Shown: one piece after another, positions 26,301-46,381 of the stretch
Numbering within the stretch: the first letter of the stretch is position 1
How the letters are laid out: each line of letters begins with the position of its first letter
Assembly: GCF_964340395.1 (NCBI RefSeq)
Contig: NC_135567.1
Coordinates: forward strand, 20,647,806 to 20,711,805
Reading direction: 5' to 3'
Length of the DNA stretch: 64,000 bases
Origin: Glandiceps talaboti
Lineage: Eukaryota > Hemichordata > Enteropneusta > Spengelidae
Notes under the pieces: generated by a model
Told to the model about the DNA's origin: nothing
The model's input: the letters and a program-made list of their open reading frames with translations, nothing else
The model's database searches: none
Translations under genes and position numbers: made by a program

Positions 26301-26937
26301 ACCCTGACCACTGTGGGAAGTTTATTTTATCTGTAGCTCCAGATTAGGTATTACAATAACCACAGATAATCCCATAGTCCTTTGCGTCCGAGCATGCTCA
26401 GTCTGGATTGCAAGTTCCCTATTGACTCAGTTTCATTTATCTGCCTTTCTTTACTTTGTATGTTATTGTTTGTTTTTACATTTGTTTTTACAGTTGTTGT
26501 TACAGTTGTTTTTACGACTGTTTTTACGGTTGTTTTTACAGTTGTTTTTACGACTTTTTACGGTTGTTTTTACAGTTGTTTTTACGACTGTTTTTAAGGC
26601 TGTTGTTACAGTTGTTGTTTTACGGCTGTTTTTACAGTTTGTTTTTACGGCTGTTGTTACAGTTGTTTTTACGGTTGTTTTTTACGGTTGTTTCACAGTT
26701 GTTTTTACGGTTGTGGAGGCACTCAACCCAGAATGACAACAGCAAATACAGATAATTAACCAACTATAATGTCACTCTATAACATTTCCCTGTTTTACTT
26801 CAGGTACTGCCAAACTCAAAGAATTCCGCCAATTTCTACTGGATGATGTCGCCATTAATGGAAAAATCAGTTCACTGAGAAAAGAAGTTGAAACCTTTGC
26901 CAGACAATATCCTATGCCAGGATTTGAAGATCATTAA
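4702..26937 (+). CDS. SHMT2: Mitochondrial serine hydroxymethyltransferase, 12 exons, 501 aa
   Basis: PLP enzyme interconverting serine + tetrahydrofolate and glycine + 5,10-methylene-THF. Coding exons: 4702-4740, 15255-15428, 16051-16130, 16401-16601, 17012-17093, 17424-17546, 21607-21746, 22425-22590, 23850-23952, 24936-25091, 25854-25961, 26804-26937; all junctions are GT-AG and phases agree throughout. Exon 1 encodes [13 protein letters not shown], an Arg-rich amphipathic leader continuing into exon 2 (about residues 1-35), as expected for matrix import; this argues for the mitochondrial rather than the cytosolic paralog. The core starts near residue 46. Conserved blocks are LIASENFAS (68-75), [35 protein letters not shown] (D245, H248 contact PLP) and [10 protein letters not shown], with Schiff-base Lys at 274. 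PGG and APALTSR lie in the C-terminal domain. The length matches the family (about 500 aa). The start is the first ATG after the NRF-1-like site, followed 39 nt later by a GTGAGT donor. Introns are unusually rich in duplicated splice junctions, above all intron 6. Confidence 0.96.
5967..6022. repeat. (ATATG)n microsatellite
   Basis: About eleven perfect pentanucleotide units in SHMT2 intron 1. Confidence 0.95.
6108..6478 (+). mobile_element. MITE-like element, copy A (TIR near GTGTGCCCTCTA)
   Basis: It contains the motif series CTCTAAGCCAATTTGA, TGCCACTGA, CACACCAAAATTT, GTTCCCTATCTCTTAC and ATGTGGTGA, then a right end ATCATTAGAGGACACACT that is the imperfect inverse of GTGTCCTCTAAGCC. The left half is present more than once. 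Related copies are at 28188-28452 and, inverted, at 45209-45373. A segment GGAAGAAATAACAGCTCTGGTTTG inside this copy also occurs near 30337. Confidence 0.75.
6715..6805 (-). repeat. tRNA-like SINE head or degenerate tRNA
   Basis: Read on the minus strand it has an A-box-like TTAGCTCAGCTGG, a paired D-arm (GCTC/GAGC) and a B-box-like GGTTCAATTCC at tRNA spacing. The anticodon stem does not pair and the acceptor ends do not match, so an intact tRNA is unlikely. A tRNA-derived retroposon head is the better reading. Confidence 0.6.
6806..7680. other. SHMT2 intron 1 DNA with nothing organised
   Basis: Only very short duplications (for example GTTAGATAAT near 7078 and GCATGCATGCATG near 7182) are seen. 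No exon was found. Confidence 0.5.
7690..8190. repeat. Degenerate ~110-bp tandem repeat in SHMT2 intron 1
   Basis: A block containing AACTTATTTAAATTATTTCT, CAACCCCTTAACT, TAGTTGACCC and AATTCTATTTATGTA AGAAATAATGACAT recurs about four times with substitutions and indels. Confidence 0.65.
8306..8595. mobile_element. Near-perfect foldback element with ~132-bp arms
   Basis: The left arm (8306-8437) and right arm (8455-8595) are reverse complements, separated by a loop of about 17 bp (TGCAAGATAAAGACGCG). The right arm carries a 9-bp extra segment (ATCAATATT). Weaker pairing continues outward to CTACTCGTAG (about 8267) and CTAGTAG (about 8620). With so few mismatches the insertion is probably young. 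The transcript of this intron could form a very stable hairpin. Confidence 0.85.
9245..9645. repeat. ~160-170-bp tandem repeat, 3 copies
   Basis: TAAGTGGCTAGATGTACAGAT starts units at about 9252, 9421 and 9580, followed in each by the AAGTCTTTGGG and CTTTTATCATTGTATATGGT blocks. Confidence 0.75.
9650..10135. repeat. ~130-170-bp tandem repeat, about 4 copies
   Basis: Blocks of TACATGTACAT, TTTGATATGCTGAAAT, CAATTGACTCTGCATTTTGT and AACTTCATAGAAATGTAACA recur. They are diverged at both ends of the array. Confidence 0.7.
10315..10862. repeat. ~53-57-bp minisatellite in SHMT2 intron 1
   Basis: Units of TTTAAGACTTCACCTCATAG, TAGCATTTTAAGCGTACACA and TAGTTTCCATG repeat about ten times. Remnant units continue at about 11216-11320 beyond a non-repetitive insert. 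Confidence 0.85.
10863..11213. mobile_element. Unrelated ~350-bp insert splitting the minisatellite
   Basis: The array stops after CCTCATA and resumes with AAAGCTATTAGCATTG. Between them is sequence of different character that begins CGGCGATAGGAG and ends GGTAGCGGGAGCCCTGCC, with more C+G at its edges. It reads like a retroposon or other insertion into the array. No terminal repeats were found. Confidence 0.45.
11560..12445. repeat. ~120-bp degenerate satellite in SHMT2 intron 1
   Basis: Blocks of GATCTCTGAGATGACTTCACAACAG, ATACCCTAGTGATG, TATGCCACAAAAGTAATGTACAG and GTATGTAGAGATTACC recur at least seven times. Increasingly diverged traces extend to about 13650. Confidence 0.75.
12446..14499. 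other. Remainder of SHMT2 intron 1: decayed repeats
   Basis: Traces of the preceding satellite are present (for example 12780-13130 and 13480-13640), as is a duplicated block near 13800-14200 (TAGATAGAGTTGAAATTGCATG twice). Short pieces of the foldback family described at 46024-46235 lie at about 13218-13280 and, inverted, 14419-14470. No exon was seen. Confidence 0.5.
14500..14750. repeat. ~80-bp tandem repeat, 3 copies
   Basis: ACATGTATGTGTTATATTTCACACTCTGTGATTTTATACATTC and the following AGATGTGTACAGATTGATGTAG recur with few changes. Confidence 0.85.
14925..15240. repeat. ~70-80-bp tandem repeat ending next to SHMT2 exon 2
   Basis: AAACCCTGGTAAAATGAC, GGGAACTCAGGTAGA, TTTACCTACTTACCA and CTTAACAAAAACACTGGT recur four to five times. 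The last piece ends about 15 bp before the exon 2 acceptor. Confidence 0.8.
16211..16275 (+). pseudogene. Decayed duplicate of the 5' part of SHMT2 exon 4
   Basis: The segment after ...TGTGTAG (16210) aligns with the start of exon 4 (16401 on): TATTATAGAGGTAATGAA, TTGATAAAGTA, then a perfect ATACAACGTGCATTGGAAGCC. It has lost three bases and gained substitutions. The sequence upstream of it (AGTGCAATCTCTGATA) also matches that upstream of real exon 4, so the duplicated unit (about 190 bp) carried the acceptor. It is not expected to code. Confidence 0.8.
16280..16348. mobile_element. Short TIR element related to 1209-1570
   Basis: CCGTAAGGTATGCTGTGACAGGGCGCCCTCACA is followed by GTATCTTACAGTCTAG. 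The ends are inverse to each other, and the core is the same as the array near the left edge. It sits between the pseudo-exon and true exon 4. Confidence 0.6.
16600..16720 (+). repeat. Donor-site duplication after SHMT2 exon 4 (71 bp x2)
   Basis: CAGTAAGTATTATTACACCT at 16600 recurs at 16671, followed in both by CAGTAATGTTACAGATG and CATCATTGGCTA. Only the last two exon bases are included. Confidence 0.85.
17136..17307. repeat. (GGTT)n and (GATT)n microsatellites
   Basis: A GGTT run at about 17139-17177 and a long GATT run at about 17228-17307 lie in SHMT2 intron 5. Confidence 0.95.
17483..20692 (+). repeat. 64-bp minisatellite made of SHMT2 exon 6 end + donor site, 50 copies
   Basis: The first donor (gt at 17547) and the last (20683) are 3136 bp apart, exactly 49 x 64, so 50 donor copies with no net length change. 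Each unit holds TCATAGCTGGTACTAC, GCCTACAGTAGGTTATTAGA, CTACAAGAGATACAGAGAG, then GTAAGA or GTAATA. The first copy is the genuine exon 6 end (encoding [18 protein letters not shown]). Changes are few: A/G in TTAGAC, TACTACTG/TACTACAG/TACTTCTG. About ten units have GTAATA, all from 19211 onward. Reading past the first donor meets a TAG within one unit. Confidence 0.97.
20693..21606. other. Rest of SHMT2 intron 6
   Basis: No exon or array is seen. The stretch at about 21488-21540 (ACAGCACCCCTAGTGGCCAAACT, CAATCTTTTGTTTTT) resembles the sequence just before exon 8 (22372-22415), suggesting an older duplicate. Confidence 0.5.
22325..22440 (+). repeat. Acceptor-side duplication before SHMT2 exon 8 (87 bp x2)
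   Basis: TTTTTATATCCTATTAG|AGCTGGTATAATGTTC (acceptor at 22337) precedes the true TATATCCTATCAG|AGCTGGTGTAATATTC (acceptor at 22424). Sixteen bases of exon 8 are included. The upstream copy diverges afterwards. Confidence 0.85.
22513..22785 (+). repeat. Donor-side duplication of SHMT2 exon 8 end (92 bp x2, plus decayed copies)
   Basis: The unit runs from AATGGTGCTGTATTCCCAGC through CTTAAACAG|GTAAGTGTACTATAA. Donors lie at 22591 (true) and 22683. A third partial, diverged copy (TGGTATTGCAATAGGTCTTC, donor at 22732) and a fourth trace (TTAAACAGGATAGTGGACTATAAA) follow, so repeated events of different ages are layered here. Confidence 0.9.
23207..23470 (+). repeat. tRNA-derived SINE-like retroposon
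   Basis: An A-box-like AGTTAGCTCATACG is followed by a B-box-like GGTTTGAACCC, then a body with CACCACAGGTTTTCCCAAGG and TGGTTTCCATGACA. An ATT-rich run near 23762-23776 may be its tail or that of a neighbour. It lies in SHMT2 intron 8. Confidence 0.55.
24355..24765. repeat. ACATG-rich degenerate satellite
   Basis: Five-base ACATG/ATATG/ACACG steps are organised in ~80-bp higher units (GATATGACACGACACCATA, ATACATCACAACATGACA) repeated about four times in SHMT2 intron 9. Confidence 0.85.
25186..25810. repeat. 39-bp minisatellite in SHMT2 intron 10
   Basis: The core unit GTGTTACTGTGATATAGAACTACAGAACTGATGACGTAA is perfect for five copies (about 25316-25500). It is flanked by looser relatives with ACAGACACATTGTAACATA. 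It ends about 40 bp before exon 11. A relative of this array is at 53920-54030. Confidence 0.9.
26043..26235 (+). mobile_element. Foldback-family element in SHMT2 intron 11
   Basis: TTCCCAATAGTTTTCGTCGTTCAGCCAAGGAAAATATGAGTGA, then ATAATTATACCAGCACCAGTAATATCAAAGAAAA and TTTTGACTC. It is collinear with 46024-46235. The outer arm is largely lost. Confidence 0.7.
26468..26715 (+). repeat. 12-bp minisatellite rich in acceptor-like TTTTTACAG
   Basis: Units of GTTGTTTTTACR recur about twenty times. Many end TTTTTACAG or TTGTTACAG, resembling polypyrimidine tract + AG. The array ends about 90 bp before the true exon 12 acceptor (26803). Confidence 0.85.
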
Positions 26938-27189
26938 AAAATACAAAATATGAAGACATATCAAAATCTGAACTCATGACATATATAACTGTACTATTAC
27001 TCAAATTGAGAAGAAAAAAAACTTTACAAATAATCTTACTCCAAAACAATATCGTTATTTTCTTTATTAGTAATGTGTTAAAAATTAGACAAAAATGACA
27101 ACACTATGATGAAGGACAAAAAACCTGAAACAGAATATCATCTGGTTTTAGAAAAAATATTTGTAACAGTGGTACATTTTATTATAGGG

Positions 27190-27530
27190 CTGAACAAAAA
27201 TCTTAGTAATATTGCTACATTGTATTGTTTGGCTCAACATATCCTTAGTAATATTGCTACATTGTATTGTTTGGATCAACATATCCTTAGTAATATTGCT
27301 ACATTGTATTGTTTGGCTCAACATATCCTTAGTAATATTGCTACATTGTATTGTTTGGATCAACATATCCTTAGTAATATTGCTACATTGTATTGTTTGG
27401 ATCAACATATCCTTAGTAATATTGCTACATTGTATTGTTTGGATCAACATATCCTTAGTAATATTGCTACATTGTATTGTTTGGCTCAACATATCCTTAG
27501 TAATATTGATACATTGTATCATCTGACTTG
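27190..27530. repeat. 42-bp minisatellite downstream of SHMT2
   Basis: Eight copies of AACATATCCTTAGTAATATTGCTACATTGTATTGTTTGG + ATC/CTC. The period is divisible by three, so open frames on both strands are artefacts. It may lie in the SHMT2 3' UTR; no AATAAA is seen before 27600. Confidence 0.95.
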
Positions 27531-27837
27531 ACAGACCTTGCTACACTTTACTCTATTTAAAGACACAGTAAACCTAAATAATACAGTACTTGTAGCAATG
27601 TTGGTAAGCCTTGTTACAAGTTAACCAATAATATGTAGCAGTGTCAGCAAGAATGTACCTCAGAACTATTAAATGTCAACTGTCTACTAAATATAGTTGC
27701 ATTGTATAACTAGAATATAAAACTATCAACAGCGTTAATACAATGGAAGCTGATTACAGAATGTTTACAATCTAGAACATATCATTGATCTTACCATTCA
27801 TTTCATCTTTCATATCTTTGCTTTCAATATTATCAAT

Positions 27838-28015
27838 ATAATGATGGCGGTATAACCTTATACCTCCATGATCTAATGATGGCGGTATAACCTTATACCT
27901 CCATGATATAATGATGGCGGTGTAACCTTATACCTCCATGATATAATGATGGTGGTATAACCTTATACCTCCATGATATAATGATGGCGGTGTAACCTTA
28001 TACCTCCATGATATC
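27838..28015. repeat. 35-bp minisatellite with internal inverted repeat
   Basis: ATGATGGCGGTATAACCTTATACCTCCATGATATA repeats five times. GGTATAA/TTATACC can pair within each unit. Confidence 0.9.
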
Positions 28016-28187
28016 TAACTAACTAACAACAACTTTAACACTGTATAGGGGCTGATTACAGAATGTTTAGTTTGACAGAAAGGTTCAAATTAGAGTATAT
28101 ATTGTTAATGAAATTGACATGACAGCTTGCTTAGCATTGAATAAAACACACAAGTACTAACATGTACTGTACTTTCAGTTATCTACA

Positions 28188-28452
28188 GTGTGCCCTCTAA
28201 GCCAATCTGACGTGCCACTGACATACACAATTTCTAGTGACACACCAAAATCTGATGTTCCCCTATCTCTTACTATGTGGTGAGTGTGCCCTCTAAACCA
28301 ATTTGATGCGCCACTGACGCACACAACTTCTAGTGACACACCAAAATTTGGTGTTTCCCTATCTCTTGTGATGACTCACAAGAAATGGCATTTTTTATCA
28401 TTTTGACTCACAACAGCAAAATTTGGCTACCACTAGAGGGCGCACTGGTTAT
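28188..28452 (+). mobile_element. MITE-like element, copy B (TIR GTGTGCCCTCTA)
   Basis: Starts GTGTGCCCTCTAAGCC and ends CACTAGAGGGCGCACT, an inverse pair. Like copy A, its left half (CTCTAARCCAATTTGA to ATGTGGTGA) is present twice in tandem. Confidence 0.8.
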
Positions 28453-28660
28453 CTACATATAGTTTCAGTATTATCAGGATACTGAAAAACAAACAAGAGC
28501 TTTAAAATTCTTTAGGAACTCATTTTATATGTTTTAGTTTGACAGAAAGGTTGAAATTAGAATGTATTTGGTGTTAATGAAATTAACATAATATTGGTCA
28601 GTGTGGGGTGTGTGTTTTCCCTGAGATGCTAAAGCACACCTACTTTCACCCTTAGATTCT

Positions 28661-28845
28661 ATCTGATTCAAATCTGATGTCAACTAGATGTTTTATTTAC
28701 CTCTATTTCCATCGTGTGTGTTGTCACATTTGTTTTGTTCGGGGTGATTGCTGCCATCCCACGATCACCCGGAACAAAATAAATGTCACAACACACATGA
28801 TGGAAATAGAGGTCACATCTAGTTGACATCAGATTTGAATCAGAT
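28661..28845. mobile_element. Foldback element, ~80-bp arms
   Basis: ATCTGATTCAAATCTGATGTCAACTAGATGT, CCTCTATTTCCATC and TTGTCACATTT pair with their inverses ending ATCTGATTTGAATCAGAT in reverse. The loop is near ATTGCTGCCATCCCACG. Traces of the family are near 1780-1905 and inside 38358-38640 (GATTTTAATCAGATTGA). Confidence 0.85.
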
Positions 28846-28898
28846 TGTCTTATACTGCCTACAATGCTCACTGATATACATAATATAGCTACTAAATG

Positions 28899-29555
28899 TC
28901 CTCCCATCATGCACTTGGTGAATCCAAAGACAGATATCTCAGCTCAGACCTCCTCCCATCATGCACTAGGTGAATCCAAAGACATAGCTCAACTCACACC
29001 CCCTCCCATCATGCACTAGGTGAATCCAAAGACAGATATCTCAGCTCACACCTCCCATCATGCACTAGGTGAATCCAAAGACAGATATTGCAGCTCACAC
29101 TTCCCATCATGCACTAGGTTAATCTAAAGACATATCTCAGCTCACACCTCCTCCCATCATGCACTAGGTGAATCCAAAGACATATCTCAGCTCACACCTC
29201 CTCCCATCATGCACTAGGTGAATCCAAAGACAGATATCTCAGCTCACACCTCCTCCCATCATGCACTAGGTTAATCTAAAGACAGATATCTCAGCTCACA
29301 CCTCCTCCCATCATGCACTAGGTTAATCTAAAGACAGATATCTCAGCTCACACCTCCTCCCATCATGCACTAGGTGAATCCAAAGACAGATATCTCAGCT
29401 CACACCCCATCATGCACTAGGTGAATACAAAAACAGATATCTCAGCTCACACCCCATCATGCACTAGGTGAATACAAAGACAGATATTGCAGCCCACACC
29501 TCTTCCCATCATGCATTAGGTTAATCTAAAGACATATCTCAGCCCACACCTTTAA
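28899..29555. repeat. ~50-bp minisatellite, about 13 copies
   Basis: CTCCTCCCATCATGCACTAGGTGAATCCAAAGACAGATATCTCAGCTCACAC repeats with small indels. Confidence 0.95.
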
Positions 29556-30645
29556 AACATTGACTATGGATTGGTTTGGGCATTATATGTTGACACACTT
29601 TGAAGAGTTCAAATTAAAGTTTAACTTTCTGTTGAATATAAGGTATAGACTGAAGATTATTCTCAATATTTTCAAAATTTATTTCAGTATTCTCAACATT
29701 ATTTTCAAATGTTCAATATTATTTTGGGAATGATAAATATTTTCAAATTGTTTTGATAGCGCTGGATATTTCTTTTAAACGTTGTATATTTTGGTATAAG
29801 GATGATACATTTCAGTGAATACATTATCTCACAAGTTTCACTTTTCTTACAGTCTTTGATTATGTTAACTTGTGTAACAGAATATGTAACTAAAAATTAC
29901 TGAATTCCATCTGTTTGTTTTTGTTCATTAATTTGTTCATGACCCTTGACCCCTTAAGTGACATGGTTAGACATTGCAACAGGTGAATGATAATTCTCAA
30001 AAATTAAAGTTGACATAAAATTAAGAAAGAAGAAAAAAGTTGATTTAATGTAGAATATATGAACTTTTATCTTTATTCTGTCAAAAGGGCATTGACCTTT
30101 GACCTCGACGTGGTAGGTGCAGGATTTTGTGTATTCAATTGCATTATTGTAGTGTTTGTCATTTCTTCAAACCACACACCTTGTTACAAATCTCATATTA
30201 AGAATCGTCAGCTGTCTAGGTGGCATCTTTATGCATACGAGATATTGAGTCAATTCAATACAACTTGGGGAGCTACGTACATCGTAAACCACAGCGTCTT
30301 TTTGTTCACACTACTGTCAAGAGGCAGTATTGCGGAAGAAATACCAGCTCTGGTTTGTCGCAGTGCGAGAGTGGCCGGCTACATACAATAAATGGAATTG
30401 TGTTCAAGAATGAGTAAAGGACAAACACATTTGGCACGTTCAGGATGAAAATTGTTAGCGATCTGTTAGTCAGACTGTCCACAACACTGATCAATGACTA
30501 TGCTAACTCTCATCGTAGATGAGAGCAATCGCAGTTGCACATCCAGCGTTGTAGACAGTTTGGCTAACTGATCACAAATGGTTTTCAATCCTGAATGCAC
30601 CCATTATAGGGACATACTGTCATATGAATGAATTTATTACATCAT
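29556..30645. other. Intergenic DNA, no gene supported
   Basis: AT-rich. The open frame at 30059-30391 (110 codons) has no recognisable domain. GGAAGAAATACCAGCTCTGGTTTG near 30337 also occurs inside MITE copy A. Confidence 0.5.
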
Positions 30646-30647
30646 AC

Positions 30648-30752
30648 TTAATTTCAGAGTCAGTATTGTTACTTTGTTGCAATTTCAGAGTCAGTATTGT
30701 TACTTTGTTGCAATTTCAGAGTCAGTATTGTTACTTTGTTGCAATTTCAGAT
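30648..30752. repeat. 31-bp tandem repeat, 3 copies, acceptor-like
   Basis: AATTTCAGAGTCAGTATTGTTACTTTGTTGC repeats three times; each carries TTGCAATTTCAG, similar to a 3' splice site. No exon is recognised downstream. Confidence 0.85.
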
Positions 30753-31012
30753 GCAAACCGATAGCATTGATAAATACACATGTAAAGTTGATGTATTAAG
30801 TTTACCATCTTTCATATGTACTAGCAATAAAGTGAAATGTGTATGTCTGTATAACACAGTTCTTGTCTCTTTACTAGTACCAGGTAAGTATTGACATGAC
30901 ACCCCTTACCCTTGCATCCCATTTCCAACCCATACAACTTAACCTTTAACCTTTACTGATGTTTTATTTTGTCTTATAAGCTTATAAGATTTCAGCCGCA
31001 TACCTATACCCT

Positions 31013-31140
31013 GTGCAAACACACACACCCATACACATACACACACCCACATACATACAAAAACATACAAACATGTATACACACACACACAAAACATACA
31101 TACATACATACATACACGTCCACACCCACCCACACAATAC
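31013..31140. repeat. (CACA/CATA)n-rich microsatellite
   Basis: Imperfect CACACA/CATACA runs. Confidence 0.9.
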
Positions 31141-31179
31141 ACACCCCAACATGTCTAACCAGAAGTCACTTGTACGATA

Positions 31180-31525
31180 CTCAGAAAGTAGTTCTCCCCA
31201 AACTGATCAGCACTGGTTGGTACCAAACAACACTGAACATCAGGGTTCTCCCCATACTGATCAGCACTTGATAGTACCAAACAACACATCAGGGTTCTCC
31301 CCATACTGATCAGCACTTGATAGTACCAAACAACATTGAACATCAGGGTTCTCCCCATACTGATCAGCACTTGATAGTACCAAACAACACATCAGGGTTC
31401 TCCCCATACTGATCAGCACTTGATAGTACCAAACAACATTGAACATCAGGGTTCTCCCCATACTGATCAGCACTTGATAGTACCAAACAACACATCAGGG
31501 TTCTCCCCATACTGATCAGCACTGG
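31180..31525. repeat. 49/54-bp alternating minisatellite
   Basis: TTCTCCCCATACTGATCAGCACTTGATAGTACCAAACAAC is followed alternately by ACATCAGGG (49-bp unit) or ATTGAACATCAGGG (54-bp unit), a dimeric higher-order repeat of 103 bp. Confidence 0.9.
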
Positions 31526-31888
31526 TTGACACTTCTATTAGTGTTGCACACATACCTCAATGTAATATGTGATTCAAATCTTGTTATATTGATTTATTTA
31601 ATTAATATTTATGCCAGTGTATATTTCCTGACCAACCAGCACTCATTTGGAGCTGGGGAGAACCATGTCTTCAGAAGCATGCACACAATAATAGTGATTC
31701 TTATCCAGTTTTTAATTTTTTGAATTCATTATTTTATTTGCAATCTATTGGTTAACACCAAGATATGGAACAATACACATTAATATGTCAACAATTTATA
31801 CATGCAGTTATGTAGCTTAGAGTGGATGCTTTCTAAACAGATGAGGGAAATTTTGAGGGTAAATAGAATGCTCCGATTTATCAGTATT

Positions 31889-32132
31889 CTAGTAGACTGT
31901 CGACAGTTGTTAGTACCTTTTTTGCTACGTTTCATCTAAAACAAAGTCGTCGCTTCGCTCCATAGTACTGAATACTTATGGGTACTGATAGGAACTGCGA
32001 TTGCTGAAGGCCTCCGGCACTCACTGATCAGTACGCAGTTATAGTATTGCTCCGGATCGGAGCAAGGCGACGACTTTAGTTTTAGATAAAATGTAGCAAA
32101 AAATGCACTAACGCCTGATGACAGTCTAGTAG
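31889..32132. mobile_element. Foldback element ending CTAGTAGACTG/CAGTCTAGTAG
   Basis: CTAGTAGACTGTCGACAGTT, TTTTTTGCTACGTTTCATCTAAAAC and GTCGTCGC pair with GCGACGACTTTAGTTTTAGATAAAATGTAGCAAAAAA and the terminal ACAGTCTAGTAG. The middle is unpaired. Confidence 0.8.
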
Positions 32133-32204
32133 TCTAGTTAACAGACATCAGATCAGTTCATGGTTTGTAACATGATTATAATCACCTCTCCGAACATTCT
32201 TGCA

Positions 32205-32365
32205 AAGTAGACGCACCAAAAATGTTGATCAGCTTGGTAGATATGATCAAATGATTTACAAAGGTTATAACACAAACAGTTCAAAGTTTTTTAGCATTCA
32301 GCTTTTGATCTGTCTTGGTCGACGATCCTCATCAGAATGACAAATTTATTATTCATCTGTGACAC
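32205..32365. mobile_element. Dispersed repeat shared with 46970-47565
   Basis: ATAACACAAACAGTTCAAAGTTTTTTAGCATTCAGC, then TCTTGGTCGACGATCCTCATCAGAATGACAAAT, matches the left arm and, inverted, the right arm of the element at 46970-47565. Confidence 0.65.
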
Positions 32366-32659
32366 ATTAATAGTGTGTCTTTGATGGTAGGCTGTGGTTT
32401 ATAAAAATACTCACACTCTCCAAGCCTCTTGGCAGTCTATATTATTTTGCATAGAAGCATTCCCTAAAGCAATAAACATTAATACACAAGTCTACCAGGC
32501 CAATTCATTTACACATGGGCTAAGTTCTATGGACTGAGGTCTCTTGTATTCATAATACAGACCAAAAGTGTGTTGACCTATCCACTGGTCAATCAACATA
32601 TGGACAACTGCACTGTACATTTACTAAATAATTAACATACACATAATAGCAGTCTGGAT

Positions 32660-32870
32660 GATGTATCATAGCAACTGTAATAATGTCTCTTCATCCCCAA
32701 CGTTCTGAGCAGCAATAATTCTTCTCTTCATCCTCATTCTTGTTGTATCTTAACAACAATGATATCATCTCTTCATCATCAGACTGTATCTAAGCAACGA
32801 TGACATCATCTCTTCATCCTCAATTGATGTATCTTAGCAACCAGGATTACTCTCCTCCATCCTCTTTCTC
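32660..32870 (-). repeat. Tandem repeat overlapping the KXD1 stop codon
   Basis: GTATCTTAGCAACNATGACATCATCTCTTCATCCTCA-type units begin at about 32663, 32744, 32787 and 32829. The last holds the KXD1 stop (complement of TTA at 32847) and its final codons, so the 3' end of the coding region was copied into the 3' UTR. Confidence 0.7.
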
Positions 32871-33272
32871 ACTTTCTAACCCCATCTTTACAATATTTTC
32901 TTCAACAGAACAAATTGCATCTGGATAGTGTTTAGAGACGTGTGATTTGAGAGTTTTTATTCGTTTAAATATTATATCCAGGTCTCGCTTCATATCCAGA
33001 AGAGTTCGGGTGTGGTTTTTAAACTGTTCAATTTTCTCATCGTAATGGTTGGAAGATAATTTGTTAAAACTTCTCAACATCTCGTTTGTCTTTTCAAAGC
33101 GATTCAGCATATGTTTCTGAGTTGATACAATTTCAGTGACGTCATCTTTGTTGACAAGAGAAGCCATTAAATGAACGAAAGTATCCGACCCTGGAGTCTC
33201 TGACGTCACTTCCTCTGTCTGGGTGTTTGACTGTGAAGTTGAGCTGCTACTGGCAGTTTCTTGACCCTCCAT
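32847..33272 (-). CDS. KXD1: KxDL motif-containing protein 1, single exon, 141 aa
   Basis: Small coiled-coil protein of the BORC and BLOC-1-related complexes, which act on the cytosolic face of lysosomes and related organelles; BORC recruits Arl8 for kinesin-driven lysosome movement. Residues 1-30 are Ser/Thr/Gln-rich and probably disordered. Residues 31-120 are the conserved helical region (FVHLMASLVNKDDVTEIVS, MLNRFEKTNEML, KNHTRTLLDMKRDLDIIFKRI), with the name-giving K-x-D-L at 95-98. The end is acidic. The start is the first Met of the frame and no in-frame upstream ATG was seen. Vertebrate homologues are somewhat longer at the C-terminus. No introns interrupt the frame, so either the gene lost them or its few introns lie in UTRs. 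It is divergent with YME1L1 from a ~500-bp shared promoter. A TTTATT (AATAAA on this strand) at about 32346 could end the transcript. Confidence 0.9.
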   Translation of the reverse strand: MEGQETASSSSTSQSNTQTEEVTSETPGSDTFVHLMASLVNKDDVTEIVSTQKHMLNRFEKTNEMLRSFNKLSSNHYDEKIEQFKNHTRTLLDMKRDLDIIFKRIKTLKSHVSKHYPDAICSVEENIVKMGLESEKEDGGE

Positions 33273-33778
33273 TATGTCTACCGTTACCTAGTAAGTCCAC
33301 ACCATTCAACAGATCCTTGCGTTCAAAAATTAATCCCGAACGGCAACAAATTTGACACGCCTTTCAGTTATTCCACGAATATCGGAATAACATAACAGTT
33401 AACACCCAAGTTCATTTTGAGGTCACTTATCATGCGAGAAAATATTTCACCAAAGGCAAACGATGAGAAATATTTATCAGTTCACCCCGAAAAACGTCTC
33501 AGACGACCTCAAATAACGCTGATTCAACCAACATTCCGAGATGAATTTTGCAGAACAACTGTGGAGTTGATCGACGAATGATGACCGGAAGTTCAGAACT
33601 ATTAACCGGAAAAAGCGCCAACATGCGACCTATATTGGTCACGTGAGGAAAGAAGAACGAACGATCGTCTAATTTCATAAGTTTTTGTCTTACGTAGTTG
33701 ATATGTATTTAAATCATTTGTACTAAAATCTTAGCGTTTCTGAAATTTTATGTAGCTGGAGAGTAACAAGGAATTCTC
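33273..33778. promoter_or_regulatory. Bidirectional KXD1/YME1L1 promoter
   Basis: 506 bp separate the two start codons. Visible motifs: ACCGGAAGT (33584-33592, ETS/GABP type), a second CCGGAA (33606-33611), inverted CCAAT (ATTGG, 33634-33638) and GGTCACGTGA (33637-33646), an E-box close to the lysosomal CLEAR consensus GTCACGTGAC. ETS sites suit a mitochondrial gene and a CLEAR-like site suits a lysosomal one. Binding is inferred from motif identity only. Confidence 0.55.

Positions 33779-46381
<12,603 letters not shown>

Noticed and set aside
27106-27531. 141-codon repetitive frame after SHMT2
   Set aside because: 42-bp minisatellite; open on both strands.
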